Below, piece by piece: positions 1 through 10,325 of a stretch of 64,000 nt of DNA. A program made the position numbers and the translations under genes. The stretch comes from Anomaloglossus baeobatrachus (Eukaryota; Chordata; Amphibia; Anura; Aromobatidae). Position 1 is the first letter of the stretch. The number at the start of each line of letters is the position of its first letter. The stretch is taken from contig NW_027442073.1 in the NCBI RefSeq assembly GCF_048569485.1, positions 62,001 to 126,000 on the forward strand. Reading direction: 5' to 3'. The notes beneath the pieces were generated by a model. That model worked only from the letters and a program-made list of their open reading frames with translations, was not told the origin of the DNA and searched no databases.

Positions 1-440
1 AGGTTTACAGGCCCTCATGCACGTCTCTATCCAGGGACAACGTGGAGCCTCCCAATTTTTGGCTGCCCTGCCTAAGGGCTATACTATAATACACCCACTT
101 CCTGACACTGGACACTTAATGTTTTGAGGCCCTCATGCACGTCTCTATCCAGGGACAACGTGGAGCCTCCCAATTTTTGGCTGCCCTGCCTAAGGGCTAT
201 ACTACAATAGACCCACTTCCTTACAATGGGCACTTCAGGTTTACAGGCCATCATGCACGTCTGTATGCAGGGGCATTGGTGAACCTCACAATTTTGGACT
301 GCCCTGGCAAAGGAAAATACTACAAAGACTCAGTTCCTCAAAATGGGCACATTAGACTCAGAGGCCTTTATGCACGTCTCTTCTCAGGGACATCGGAGTG
401 CCACACAATGTTTTACGTAAAATCTTTCATGTATTGATCT
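1..440. repeat. 118-bp tandem repeat, last units of array
   Basis: Units start at about 8, 126, 243 and 361, each opening with AGGCCCTCATGCACG or a diverged form. The last two units are clearly diverged, as expected at an array edge. The short reading frames here (for example 135-437) follow the repeat and are not genes, since 118 is not a multiple of three. The full array is at 43,785-45,400. Confidence 0.9.
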
Positions 441-835
441 CAAAAAGTAACATACATTAGCTCTATCTCACTATTGGGTATGTGCCCTTAACATTTCCGC
501 TATGAAAAATCATTTTGGTGTCATTTTGGAAGGTTTTCTGGTGAGTCCGTAAAAATGGCGTAAAACGTGGACAAAATTATTCACAGCTGTGACTTTTGAG
601 TGATAAATGCTTCAAGGGGTCTTCCCCATGCTGTTGCCATGTCATTTGAGCACTCTTCGGAGACTTTTGTGCCATTTTTAGGGTTTCTACATGCTGCCGG
701 TGGTCATTTCACAAAAATACTCGGGTCTCCCATAGGATAACATTGGGCTCGGTGCTCGGGCCGAGTACACGAGTATCTTGGGAGGCTCGGCCCGAGCTTC
801 GAGCACCCGAGCTTTTTAGTACTCGCTCATCACTA
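1..835 (+). mobile_element. hAT transposon, 3' terminal part (family 1)
   Basis: Same sequence as 44,963-45,797, where it follows an hAT transposase fragment, so this is that family's non-coding 3' end. It holds tandem units, a unique stretch (about 450-680), then a subterminal zone rich in short inverted copies of CTCGGG/CCCGAG (680-820). It ends ACTCGCTCATCACTA at 835; the complement TAGTGATGAGCGAGT resembles hAT termini. The other end lies left of the window, so no target duplication can be checked. Confidence 0.7.
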
Positions 836-1357
836 CTAATAAACCTAAAAAATAAAAATAAATTGAATAAAAATCATGAATGTTGTGTTATAACAGGAAA
901 TTCGGTGTAAGAATGAATATCCGGGATGAGAGTTCAGCGAATGAGTTATAGAAATTGTTACAAAAAGGAGTGTGTACGGTTTATGCGTAAATTTTCAGAA
1001 TGCGTACATGAAAATTATATGTATGTGAGAATGTCCCCCATGCTTTGTAAAAAGTTATTTATGAAAATGTAAATAAAATATATAAAAATGCCTAATTATT
1101 TATAATTTATGAGAAAGATATATATGTATGGAAGAATGTTATAAGGTGTCCAAGAACCATAAAGAAAAAGGGTGCATATATAATGTTAGAGGTCTAGAGT
1201 TCCACCAGGCTATATCACCCCTAAAGAAATAGAAAGAAGACCTTACTACCTGTGTACCCCAAAAAAAGCTATATTTCTTAGCCAGGATTATGGTGGAGAT
1301 ATGCACAAGTGAAATAAGAATATAAAGTAATACAATAAGATTATAAAACCAATATGT
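836..1357. other. AT-rich spacer, no gene seen
   Basis: AT-rich DNA between the hAT terminus and the Gypsy fossil. I see no repeat structure, RNA gene or convincing coding sequence. Repeated at 45,798-46,319. Confidence 0.6.
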
Positions 1358-4300
1358 GTGCATTCATGCACCACCCGGTACGCTACCCTTGCCAAATTGT
1401 TCACTCTAGATCCCCACACGATCCATGAAGCCGTTCCCCCGGTCACACCGCCTGCTGCCGGTTCCCACTCATCCCTGGGGGAGTTAGGCGAGTGGTATCG
1501 AGAGCTACATGTCGGCACTGATGATACCCCCATACACCACAAGGAAGGGGTATACCGGGTGGTACAGGAGTATGAGCGGGTTTTTAGCAAGCACCCTCTA
1601 GATTTTGGGCAGATTAAAGGGGTTCAACACCACATCCCTACCGGTACACACTCCCCTATTAAAGAGAGATACAGGCCTATTCCCCCTGCGCACTACCAAT
1701 GCGCCAAAGACATGTTGAGGAACATGAAGGAGGCAGAGGTTATTAGGGACAGCTGTAGTCCCTGGGCCGCTCCGTTGGTGCTGGTTAAGAAGAAGGATGG
1801 CACCATGCGGATGTGTGTGGATTACCGGAAGATTAACCAGATAACGCATAAGGATGCTTACCCTCTGCCCCGCATCAAAGAGTCCCTGGCCTCGCTGAGA
1901 ACCGCTAACTACTTCTCCACCCTTGACCTCACCAGCGGGTACTGGCAGGTGGCCGTGGCACCGGAAGACCGAGAGAAGACTGCCTATGGGACCGTTTTGC
2001 TGTACTTGGATGATGTGATTGTGTACTCACAGACGTATGAAGCCCACCTGGAGCACCTAGCCGAGGTGTTCGCGTCCCTTGCCAAGTATGGGATGAAGTT
2101 GAAGCCCTCAAAGTGTCATCTGCTGAAACCCAGAGTGCAGTACCTAGGACATGTGGTTGGTGCGGAAGGTGTCGCCCCCAACCCCGAGAAGATCACCGCC
2201 ATCCAAGACTGGCCGAGACCGACCACAGTGAGGGAAGTGAGGCAGTTTCTGGGCCTGGTGGGATATTACCGTCGCTTCATTAAGGGGTACACAAAGATGG
2301 CTGCCCCCATGCAAGACCTCCTCGTAGGACAGACCAAGGGTGGTAGATCCCTAGTAGCCCCATTGGTGTGGGAAGAAAAGCATGAGGAATCCTTCCGCCA
2401 GCTGAGAACAGCCCTGACCGGAGAGGAAATCCTAGCGTACCCTGACTACAGCCGCCCATTCATCCTCTACACCGACGCCAGCAATGTGGGCTTGGGGGCT
2501 GTTCTATCCCAGGTCCAAGACAGAAGGGAAAAGGTAATAGCTTATGCTAGCCGAAAACTCCGACCGACTGAGAGGAACCCTGAGAACTACATCTCCTTCA
2601 AGCTTGAGCTCTTGGCACTGGTGTGGGCTATCACCGAGCGTTTCCGCCATTACCTGGCAGCAGCCAAGTTCACCGCGTACACAGACAATAACCTGCTGAC
2701 CCATCTAGATACGGCCAAGCTGGGCGCGTTGGAGCAGCGGTGGGTGACCAGGTTAGCCAACTACGATTTCACCATCAAGTACCGGGCCGGCCGTACCAAC
2801 GTCAATGCCAATGCACTCTCCCGGATGCCCCACCTGTCGGAAGAGGGGCCAGAGGATGATGACCTCGAAGAGATCGAGTTGCCTGCATTTCACCGGCCAT
2901 TCACTGAGAAGGTGCACGTCTACCAACAACGGGTGAACCTGGATCCGCTGCCCTGACAGGACTGGCAGGAAGCTCAGGACCAGGCACCTGCTGTCCGCCT
3001 GGTCAAGACTCTAGTGGAACAGGGTTCTGCTGGGATAGACCCTGCTGCCCCTGCCGAAGCCCAACGTCTGTGGCAAGAACGGACCCGGCTATACCTACAC
3101 CAGGGGAAGTTGTATCGCGAGCTGATTAATCCAAAGACTCACGAGAAGATCCGCCAGCTGGTGATTCCCCAGGCTAAAGTGCCCACCGTCCTGCAAGCAT
3201 ACCATGATGGTGCAGTGCACTTCGGGTGGAAGAAGCTAGAGATGTTGTTAAGAGAGCGGTTCTATTGGAGTGGAATGCGGGAATCTGTGGAGGCCTGGTG
3301 CCGAGAATGTGGCCCTTGCGCATTGAGAAGGAAGGACGAGGCCAGCCAGAAGGCACCCCTACACCCGATCATTACACACCAACCGCTGGAGCTGGTTGCC
3401 CTTGACCATGTAAAGCTCACCCCCAGCCGAAGTGGGTACACCTACGCTCTGACCATCGTAGACCACTACTCGAGGTTCCTGGTGGTTGTCCCAGTTAAGG
3501 ACTTAACCGGCCGCACCGCTGCTAAGGCTTTCCAGGCTTATTTCTGTTGACCGCATTGGTACCCGGAGAGGGTGCTTACCGACCAGGGTCCGGCCTTTGA
3601 AGCAGAGGTATTCCAGGAATTCTGCCAGTTGTACGGCTGCAAGAAAATCCGGACCACGCCTTACCACGCCCAAACCAATGGCATTTGTGAAAAGATGAAC
3701 CACTTGGTCCTGGGCCTCCTCAAGACGTTACCACTGGAAGAGCGGAACCTGTGGCTGGAGAAGCTACCTGACCTGGTCGATATGTACAACAACATCCCTT
3801 CCAGCTCTACGAAATGCACTCCAGCATACCTGATGAGAGCTCGTCCCGGCCGGCTACCAGTGGATCTGGAAATGGGCTTGGAAGCTTCAGAAGCACTCCT
3901 GTCGACAGCTGAATGGGACACTCGGCGGAGGACACAGTACCGACAGGTCCAGGAGTATGTTGAAAAGAACTTGTGCCGGAGTCGGGGACAACAGGAGCAG
4001 TGCTTCAACAAGAAGGCGCCTGCCGGTTCCTTCCAACCTGGGGATGTAGTGCTGAAGCGGAAAAGAAGGGCCCACAAGCTGGATGATCAATGGGAAAAAA
4101 CCCCGTATGTAGTCCAGCCCACAGGATGGGAGAATGGGAAGGCCTACCAGATCAGCCGTGACCAGGGGGGGACTTTGGCCACGGTTTCCCGAGACCACCT
4201 GAAGAAGTGCCCACCAGCATTGAGAGTAGCGGATGAGGCTCCAGTTCCCAGTCCAGTGGAGAAGGAAAAAGAGGTAATCCACACCATGATGGGTGATTTT

Positions 4301-4600
4301 CCAGCAGACTGGCCTACACAGAACGGTGCGGTGATCCTTCCAGTGATACTGTTCCCACAACCCGTGGATGAAGAAATGATGGAAACGGTTAACCGCGAGC
4401 CAGTGCCCAGGGATGTACCTGTACCCAGCTCCCCTACGCCTCCGCCTGCCCCACATGATAGCAGGGAGGAGGAACTGACTGTTCCCTCTGCCCCACTGCC
4501 TGTCACCACTGACACCGGACCCCGAAGGTCCACTCGCTCCAACCTAGGTAGACCCCCACTTAGGTACAGGGAAACTACTCTTTAAAAGGGGGGGGCTTTA
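1358..4600 (+). mobile_element. Gypsy (Ty3) LTR-retrotransposon fossil, pol region, copy A
   Basis: A Metaviridae-type pol without visible gag, protease or flanking LTRs. Parts in order: reverse transcriptase (VDYRKINQITHKDAYPLPRI at about 1,818; LYLDDVIVYS at about 2,001), RNase H (LYTDASNVGLGAVLSQ at about 2,466), an HHCC-type zinc-binding segment (WCRECGPCALRR at about 3,297), integrase core (LDHVKLTPSRSGYTYALTIVDHYSRF from about 3,400; LTDQGPAFEAEVF at about 3,574; TTPYHAQTNG at about 3,654) and a proline-rich C-terminal tail ending at 4,585. A purine run (about 4,583-4,597) resembles a polypurine tract, but no 3' LTR follows. The element is broken by a few changes and cannot be functional here. 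Copy B at 46,320-48,853 is nearly identical but shorter. No true start codon can be assigned. Confidence 0.93.
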
Positions 4601-4644
4601 TGTGTTGAGTGTACCAGTTTGAAAGTTTTAAATGATAAGTAAAG

Positions 4645-4815
4645 ATGATCAACCTCTATAAATCACTTGTAAGGCTACATCTGGAATATGGGAACCAGTT
4701 TTGGGCTCCACATTTTAAAAAGGACATTCAGAAGTTAGAGTCAGTTCAAAGGTGGGCAACTAGACTACTACAAGGAATGGAAGGCCTCCCATATGATGAC
4801 AAGTTGAAAAAGTTA
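4645..4815 (+). mobile_element. LINE reverse-transcriptase fragment (CR1/L2-like)
   Basis: Encodes LYKSLVRLHLEYGNQFWAP, then KKDIQKLESVQRWATRLLQG and GLPYDDKLKKL. This is the conserved C-terminal thumb-side block of jockey/CR1/L2-type non-LTR reverse transcriptases. Only about 57 codons remain, with no endonuclease or 3' tail. It is cut abruptly at the palindrome starting at 4,821. The more N-terminal piece of the same block occurs at 9,952-10,060. A dead fragment; the clade assignment is tentative. Confidence 0.75.
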
Positions 4816-5201
4816 TTAAGTGATTATTGGCTGCAATGGGGCTTTCTGGCTGGTGCCAGCCTCTCTTCTTAGCACACAGGAACCACAATCCCTACACCAT
4901 GCTTCAATGGATTCTCTCATCCCAGCCCAGTAAAACTACATATTTTACACAGTCATAAGCAGCCCATGGGCATTCACCTGCATTCAAACCAATAACAGCT
5001 CATAGACCAGACAATCCATCTACCACTGGACCAAAGACAGGAAGTTAAATCCACTGCCTGCGGTAACCAACTTAATCCTATAGGCTACTCACACAACAAA
5101 CCCAACAGAAAGGAAAAAAACATGGCTTCGATTATCCATCCAATGAAAACGCATAACCATTGTGAGCCATTGGACAATGCAATTGGACACATGGTGACAT
5201 G

Positions 5202-5558
5202 GTGCACGGCCCAATGAATCAAGTCTTTACTTCATATTCACGGTTTAAGCCCTTGGGTTCTAATGTGCCCAGAGTACATATCCAGAAAGATTCTCTTTCT
5301 TTGAGCTAAACACAAGTCAACAATACATTGTAAGCAGATTCTATTACCAGTCCCACACCATTTTGTGACGCATAATCACACAGTGATCCAATTAAGATTC
5401 CAAGTCATCGAACATGTCCAAGCCATACGTAGAGGAGGCAATAGAATTAGGAAGCTCAAAGAAAGGGAATCTTTCTGGATATATACTCTGGGCACATTGG
5501 AACCCAAAGGCTTAAACCATGAATATGAAGTACAGACTTGATTCATTGGGCCATGCAT
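5202..5558 (-). mobile_element. foldback MITE, copy in left arm
   Basis: Starts GTGCACGGCCCAATGAATC and ends with a near-complement (GATTCATTGGGCCATGC). The first and last 120 or so bases can pair, including AGCCCTTGGGTTCTAATGTG near one end. No coding capacity. This is the reverse-complement partner of 6,244-6,600. Confidence 0.7.
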
Positions 5559-6243
5559 GGACATAATGGACATAATTCTAATAGGCAGGACAGGTAATAA
5601 GGAGCACAAGGGATATGCTAAAATGTGTTGTGTGACAAGACAGACACAGGAAAGGAGATGATAACAGGTGTAGGGACCAACAAGGTGAGACAAGGGGTAT
5701 CAGGATAGGGTCAAGTAGGTATGAATGTAGTAATGGGGCAGGCATAGAGAATTGTATGCGAATGTGAATTACAATAAGTCACTAAGGAAAGGAATATGTG
5801 AGTGTGTGCCTAATGTAAACTAATATTGTACTGGCAAAATTATAGATGGAAAGGGAGAAGGGGAGAGGGGAGAGAGGAGGCTGTAATTGACTACAAGGGT
5901 ATGAGTTATGAGTGATCATAGGGATAGTGCTACATAAGTGGAAATACCTATGGAGGACCGGATGTGTAAGCGCATACCTTATACAAACCTATAGAGTGCT
6001 GATGGGTGAGAGTGTGATGTTAGATATAAGACATCCTATAGTGAATAGTGAGCCGTAATCAAGTGCAACAGGGATATTTCACGTGACTATGGGAACCTGG
6101 AAGGTAAAGAAAGGGGAGAAAAAACTGTTAGACAAGGTAATCAGACAAACATGACAAATAAAAAACAAGGAAGAATGGAACTCCATACATACTGGAGCCA
6201 TATATAGTGTGAACACGAAAAAGAACCGGGCGTTAGAAAAAAT

Positions 6244-6600
6244 GTGCACGGCCCAATGAATCAAGTCGGTTCTTCATATTCATGGTTTAAGCCCTTGGGT
6301 TCCAACGTGCCCAGAGTATATATCCAGAAAGATTCCCTTTCTTTGAGCTTCCTAATTCTATTGCCTCCTCTGCGTATGGCTGGGACATGTTCGATGACTT
6401 GGAATCTTAATTGGGCCACTGTGCGATTATGCGTCACAAAATGGTGTGGGACTGGTAATAGAATCTGCTTACAACGTATTGTTGACTTGTGCTTAGCACA
6501 AAGAAAGGGAATCTTTCTGGATATGTACTCTGGACACATTAGAACCCAAGGGCTTAAACCGTGAATATGAAGTACAGACTTGATTCATTGGGCCGTGCAC
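6244..6600 (+). mobile_element. foldback MITE, copy in right arm
   Basis: Perfect 19-bp outer inverted repeats GTGCACGGCCCAATGAATC / GATTCATTGGGCCGTGCAC. The inverted homology continues inward for over 100 bp (CTTGGGTTCCAACGTG near the left end, its diverged complement near the right). This is a foldback or long-TIR non-autonomous DNA element with no transposase. Confidence 0.75.
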
Positions 6601-6878
6601 CATGTCACCATGTGTGCAATTGCATTGTCCAATGGCTCACAATGGTTATGCGTTTTCATTGGATGGATAATCGAAGCCATGTTTTTTTCCTTTCTCTTGG
6701 GTTTGTTGTGTGAGTAGACTATAGGATTAAGTTAGTTACCGCAGGCAGTGGATTTAGCTTCCTGTCTTTGGTCCAGTGGTAGATTGATTGTTTGGTCTAT
6801 GAGCTGTTATGGGTTTTAATCCAGGTGAATGCCCATGGGCTGCTTATAACTGTGTGAAATATGTAGTTTTACTGGGCT

Positions 6879-7060
6879 GGGATGAGAGAATCCATCGAAG
6901 CATGGTGTAGGGATTGTGGTTCCTGTGTGCTAAGAAGAAAGGCTGGCACCAGCCAGAAAGCCCCATTACAGCCAATAATCAACCGCTAGCCGCTGGAACT
7001 CGTTGCTCTAGATCATGTCAAACTCACACCAAGCAGGAATAGATACATTAGCCCACCATC
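6879..7060 (+). mobile_element. Gypsy family 2 fossil, zinc-finger/integrase scrap
   Basis: Encodes peptides close to, but distinct from, the family 1 Gypsy: MRESIEAWCRDCGSCVLRRK, then LELVALDHVKLTPSRNRY. This is the HHCC zinc-binding region running into the start of the integrase core. Its first part also lies inside the palindrome arm, with an inverted partner at about 4,821-4,920. It is a short broken fragment. Confidence 0.8.
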
Positions 7061-7947
7061 CCACCCAAAGAGCAACTTCTGCTGCGCAGCTGGCTTTCTA
7101 GGCAGCAGCGCTATCGTGATGTCAGCGGGGGACATTGTGACAAGCCAGTGTTCCGTCACTTCATGTTGTGCACTGTTCAAACGGAAAATACATCAACAGG
7201 CAGACTACAGAAAAGCTTACTAACAAAGGTTAGAGAGGGGCTTTCTCAGAGGGCTTTTTACAGTTTGTCTATTCCCAATTAGCCGTTTAAGTATGCTTAA
7301 TGAAAGTACTAATTCTTTCATAGGCCGCCCATTCTTAGTATTTGACGTTCCTTATATTGCGGTATCAGGCTTCGCAGCAGGTTGCAAAACATTCATCACC
7401 CATGACTGTCCCCAATTGGGCTCAGAAGCTAAATGTCTATCATGACCTCTCTTTTTGAAAGTCCAAGAGCAAGCAAACTCTTCCTCCAGGAGAGGGAGCC
7501 AACAGATCACTAAAGACATCATCATTGCTCAAAGAAAACACCGAAAAACAATGGAAGCTTTAATTGGAGTGGAATCTGATAGACAGCACCTGATGCCAAG
7601 TCTGCATCTTCTAACACCTGCAGTCACTGCAGCAGCTGAATCCAATGTGTCCAAAAGGGATCTATTCTATTCAATTGCAAATGATCTAGATAAGACTGAG
7701 AATAAGATACTGCACGGGACATAGCAGAGTTGGTCAAGTTGAGTGGAGATGAGTTTGCTATTTGGCACAGCTTTTGCATCAATAAAGCAAGTAAAAGGTG
7801 TGAAAGATAAAAAAAAGGGTGAAAGTGTGAAAAGTGAATTGGCCAAATTGAGGTGCATATAAAGTTTTTGCTTTCTTTCAATTCACTAATGGGGCTCATT
7901 TGAATCAGGTGAATTGAGTTCTGCTTTTGGAAACTGGGTTAAGAAGG
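7061..7947. other. unassigned region with one unrecognised reading frame
   Basis: I recognise no repeat here. On the plus strand 7,455-7,724 could encode 89 residues (includes RKHRKTMEALIGVESDR), polar and mostly helical-looking, without a motif I know. It could be a scrap of a transposon-encoded DNA-binding protein or chance. Repeated nearly unchanged at 51,314-52,200, so its conservation in the window reflects recent duplication and is not evidence of selection. Confidence 0.4.
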
Positions 7948-8321
7948 GGTGCACCGGTCCTGGAGGTACTGCAATACCAGGTCAATGCGTGGAGTGGACA
8001 GAGCAAGATTTTTTCCATCTCCTTGTTCTAAAAATCCATTTAATATATGGTCCCCAGAGAGGGGACGTATCAGATATTAAACTGATAAGAACAGATTTAA
8101 TTTTTTTTTTTTTCTGTTTATCAGTAGGACTTCAAAATAACAAAGGTGATCGCCTCCCGTTGCCTGGGAACCGTCCAGGCACAAGAGGGCTATGTGTCAC
8201 CAGAAGGCGCACACACTTCCTCAAGGCCGGCAGACGTGCAATCCCAGGCACCTTCCAGTACCGACCAAGGTAGCGTCCTCCGAAACTACACTTGATCTTA
8301 GCCAAAAGGCCGAGAAGCTAT
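7948..8321 (-). pseudogene. RNU2: U2 snRNA gene copy, interrupted
   Basis: On the minus strand, 8,321-8,285 reads the U2 5' end (AGCTTCTCGGCCTTTTGGCT, then AAGATCAAGTGTAGT). This includes the branch-point recognition element GTAGTA, split here after GTAGT. The U2 body resumes at 8,096 with ATCTGTTCTTATCAGTTTAA and continues through the Sm-site region and 3' hairpins to about 7,948. A 188-bp insert sits between U2 nucleotides 37 and 38 with no U2 bases lost. The body has several differences from the vertebrate consensus. I see no convincing PSE or octamer element upstream (above 8,321). This is a pseudogene; the mature RNA could only form if the insert were removed, for which there is no evidence. 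Confidence 0.9.
8097..8284 (-). mobile_element. poly(A)-tailed insert inside U2
   Basis: Read on the minus strand, the insert starts TTCGGAGGACGCTACC and ends with about a dozen A residues followed by TTAA, consistent with an RNA copied into DNA. I do not recognise the body (CpG-containing, with GGAACCGTCCAGGCAC on the plus strand). No target-site duplication is visible at the U2 junctions. It may be a SINE or a scrap of an mRNA 3' end joined by template switching. Confidence 0.55.
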
Positions 8322-8720
8322 AACCCGAATTGGTTACGGCCTTGAGTGGCACCCTGGCCTATACCGGACACATCTTAGGGAGAGGGAGACAAACCCACGC
8401 CTACAGAAGACATTTTGTCACCCAAGCCAACCCTTGAAAAGGCTGTTTTGCAGAGCAAAAACAAGAAGAATGATGCTTTTTGCAGCCGCCGCCCACTGCA
8501 ATTAATCTGAATAACTCCTCCTCCTCCAAGCACCTCCCCTCCCCCTTGCAGTCTTTCCAATTCATGATACAAAAAGACGGACGGACAGGACAGGACAGGA
8601 CAGGCTGCCTGACTTTCCGTCACTGCCACCCTTTGCCATCCTTGCCCGTAGAAAGCCCTTTCATCATCCCCAAACCCTAATCTTTTCCCTTCCCTTCCCA
8701 GCTGCGTCTCACTCCCTTTC
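8322..8720. other. non-coding flank of the U2 copy
   Basis: Contains a short (GACAG)n-like run at about 8,577-8,602 and C/T-rich stretches. I see no gene. The three copies (also about 35,559-35,962 and 52,575-52,977) differ by small substitutions around 8,515-8,540 and in the GACAG run length. Confidence 0.5.
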
Positions 8721-9071
8721 ATTAGGAAGTGAGCGCAGCCTTTTCTCCGTTCTGCACATGCGCGACGTTAAACACAAATGCGCAGGCGTGCGTTCCATTA
8801 GCCTCACTGCATTCCACTCCCATACAGGAAGTGGGCGCAGCTATTACTACGGTCGCACATAAAAGAACCCACGGCCACCACTGCACACAGCTGACTCCAC
8901 CACAGGACACCCACTTCTACACCAACGCAGGTAAGACAGGATCGGCACCTCTATGCTCCCGTTACAATCAGGCTCAGTCACCATGTGATAACGCTCTCAA
9001 CTCTTTAGTTGCAGGCTCCCCTTGCTTCACCTCCACTGGCTGTGCTGCCATTTCCTCTCCCACCTGGAAGG
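8721..9071 (+). promoter_or_regulatory. CpG-rich promoter-like block with two possible short exons
   Basis: Two ETS-like AGGAAGTG motifs (about 8,724 and 8,827) and NRF1-like GC-rich motifs (CACATGCGCGACG at about 8,756; ATGCGCAGGCGTGCG at about 8,778) precede a TATA-like ACATAAAAG (about 8,858). A splice-donor match follows at CGCAG|GTAAGA (8,930/8,931). A pyrimidine-rich acceptor TTAGTTGCAG ends at 9,014, and another donor GGAAG|GTATAC is at 9,070/9,071. This is the arrangement of a vertebrate promoter with small 5' exons, but no coding exon follows, because Gypsy sequence starts by 9,200. A retroelement promoter is an alternative. Copies: 35,963-36,313 (complete) and about 52,978-53,168 (cut before the donor). 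Confidence 0.4.
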
Positions 9072-9199
9072 TATACTTTATTCCACTATTTTCCTGTTTC
9101 TCTCTTCCCCCTTTTCCCATAACCTACTTTTATCTGCATTTGTGGGGTATCTATATGCTATTTACATCATAGTTTTATTCATTAATATGGAAGGGAAGA

Positions 9200-9951
9200 G
9201 TGCCCATGAGAGTGTTGAACTGCGGAGAGCAAGAGATTAAGCTGCTCCGATTTGCCACCATTGATAAGCTGTTCTCAGTAGATACACATGCTATCCAAAC
9301 AGCAGCATCCACCATTGCTTCAGCCCACCCATTCAGTGACAGCTCACCAAGTCAGCCAGAGGAGTGGTGTAAGGAATTACACGTAGGCACTGACTCCACA
9401 CCTTCACATCACAAGAAGGGGGTCTACAGGCTAGTGCAAGAATACGAGCAAGTCTTCAGCAAACATCCGCTAGACTTTTGAAGAATAAAAGGGGTCAAAC
9501 ACTACATCCCCACAAGTGCACACCCACCCATCAAAGAGAGATATAAGCCAAAACTACCTGCACATTACCAGTGTACCAAGGACATGTTGAGCAACATGAA
9601 GGAGGCTGGGGTTATCCGTGACAGTTGTAGCCTCTGGGCAGCTCCATTGGTCCTGTTAAAGAAGAAGGACAGCACCACTCCCCTGTATTGAGGAATAGCT
9701 AGCTGCATTGAGAACTGCAAATTATTTTTCTACCCTTGATCTCACTAGTCGCTATTGGCAAGTGTCCGTTGCTGAGGCAGACCGGGAGAAGACCGCCTTT
9801 GCCACCCCGATGGGTCTCTGCGAGTTCAAAAGCATGCCCTTCGAGCTGTGCAATTTGCCAGGAACCTTCCAGAGGCTGATGGAATGCTGCTTGGGACACC
9901 GAAACTTTGAAACGGTACTGCTATACCTTTATGATGTTATTGTTTATTCTA
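9200..9951 (+). mobile_element. Gypsy family 2 fossil, reverse-transcriptase part
   Basis: Aligns by eye with the N-terminal part of the family 1 pol: ELHVGTDSTPSHHKKGVYRL at about 9,378, IKERYKPKLPAHYQC at about 9,532, STLDLTSRYWQVSV and MGLCEFKSMPFELCNLPGTF at about 9,810, ending near the polymerase active-site strand at about 9,930. The amino-acid divergence from family 1 shows it is a separate family. It is broken in a few places and joins a LINE scrap abruptly at about 9,952. Confidence 0.88.
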
Positions 9952-10060
9952 AAGCAAACAAGATTTTAGGGTGTATAAAAAGGGAGATTAGATCGGGTGA
10001 TCCCAACGTATTGTTAACCCTCTATAAATCACTTGTAAGGCCACATCTGGAATATGGGGT
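9952..10060 (+). mobile_element. LINE reverse-transcriptase scrap (CR1/L2-like)
   Basis: Encodes ANKILGCIKREIRSGDPNVL followed by LYKSLVRPHLEYG, the block just upstream of and overlapping the 4,645-4,815 piece. It is fused without spacer to Gypsy sequence on both sides, so the segment is a chimera of three fossils. Copies at 37,194-37,302, about 53,301-53,406 and, inverted, within 42,268-42,477. Confidence 0.75.
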
Positions 10061-10325
10061 AAAGTCCTGAGCAGGTTGATAACCATTGGTTTGAGCATGG
10101 TAGGGTGTAGTGCGCATCTTCCTGCATCGGTAAAAGCTGCAGAAGTCCTTGAAGATTTCCGCTTCAAAGGCAGTGCCTTGATCTGTGAGGACTCTCTCTG
10201 AGTAGCCATGAGGTCTGCATAAGTGTGCTTGGAAGACCTTCGCTGCAGTATGGGCCATTAGATCTTTGACTTGTACCACAACCATAAATCTCGAGTAGTT
10301 GTCTACCATCGTAAGTGCATACGTG
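10061..10325 (-). mobile_element. Gypsy family 2 fossil, integrase core part
   Basis: Minus-strand peptides TYALTMVDNYSRFMVVVQVK, RPHGYSERVLTDQGTAFEAE and MRTTPYHAQTNG are integrase core, orthologous in position to family 1 at about 3,440-3,690. It lies opposite to the Gypsy RT piece next door, so at least one inversion separates them. Its upstream edge is fused to SET-domain exon sequence at about 10,322-10,325. Confidence 0.85.

Larger units (their letters stand above)
4821..6981. repeat. nested palindrome, arms about 740 bp
   Basis: Left arm 4,821-5,558 and right arm 6,244-6,981 are reverse complements: positions sum to about 11,802, for example TGATTATTGGCTG against CAGCCAATAATCA at the outer edges. 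The spacer (5,559-6,243) is unique and purine-rich. Each arm contains a 357-bp foldback element at its inner end. The outer arm ends carry a Gypsy family 2 integrase scrap in opposite orientations. Repeated at 49,074-51,234; partial copies sit at about 31,085-32,300, 40,888-42,110 and 53,816-55,025. Confidence 0.85.

Noticed and set aside
3661-4542. Long minus-strand frames opposite the Gypsy integrase and tail
   Set aside because: Shadow frames of a real pol on the plus strand, without recognisable domains.
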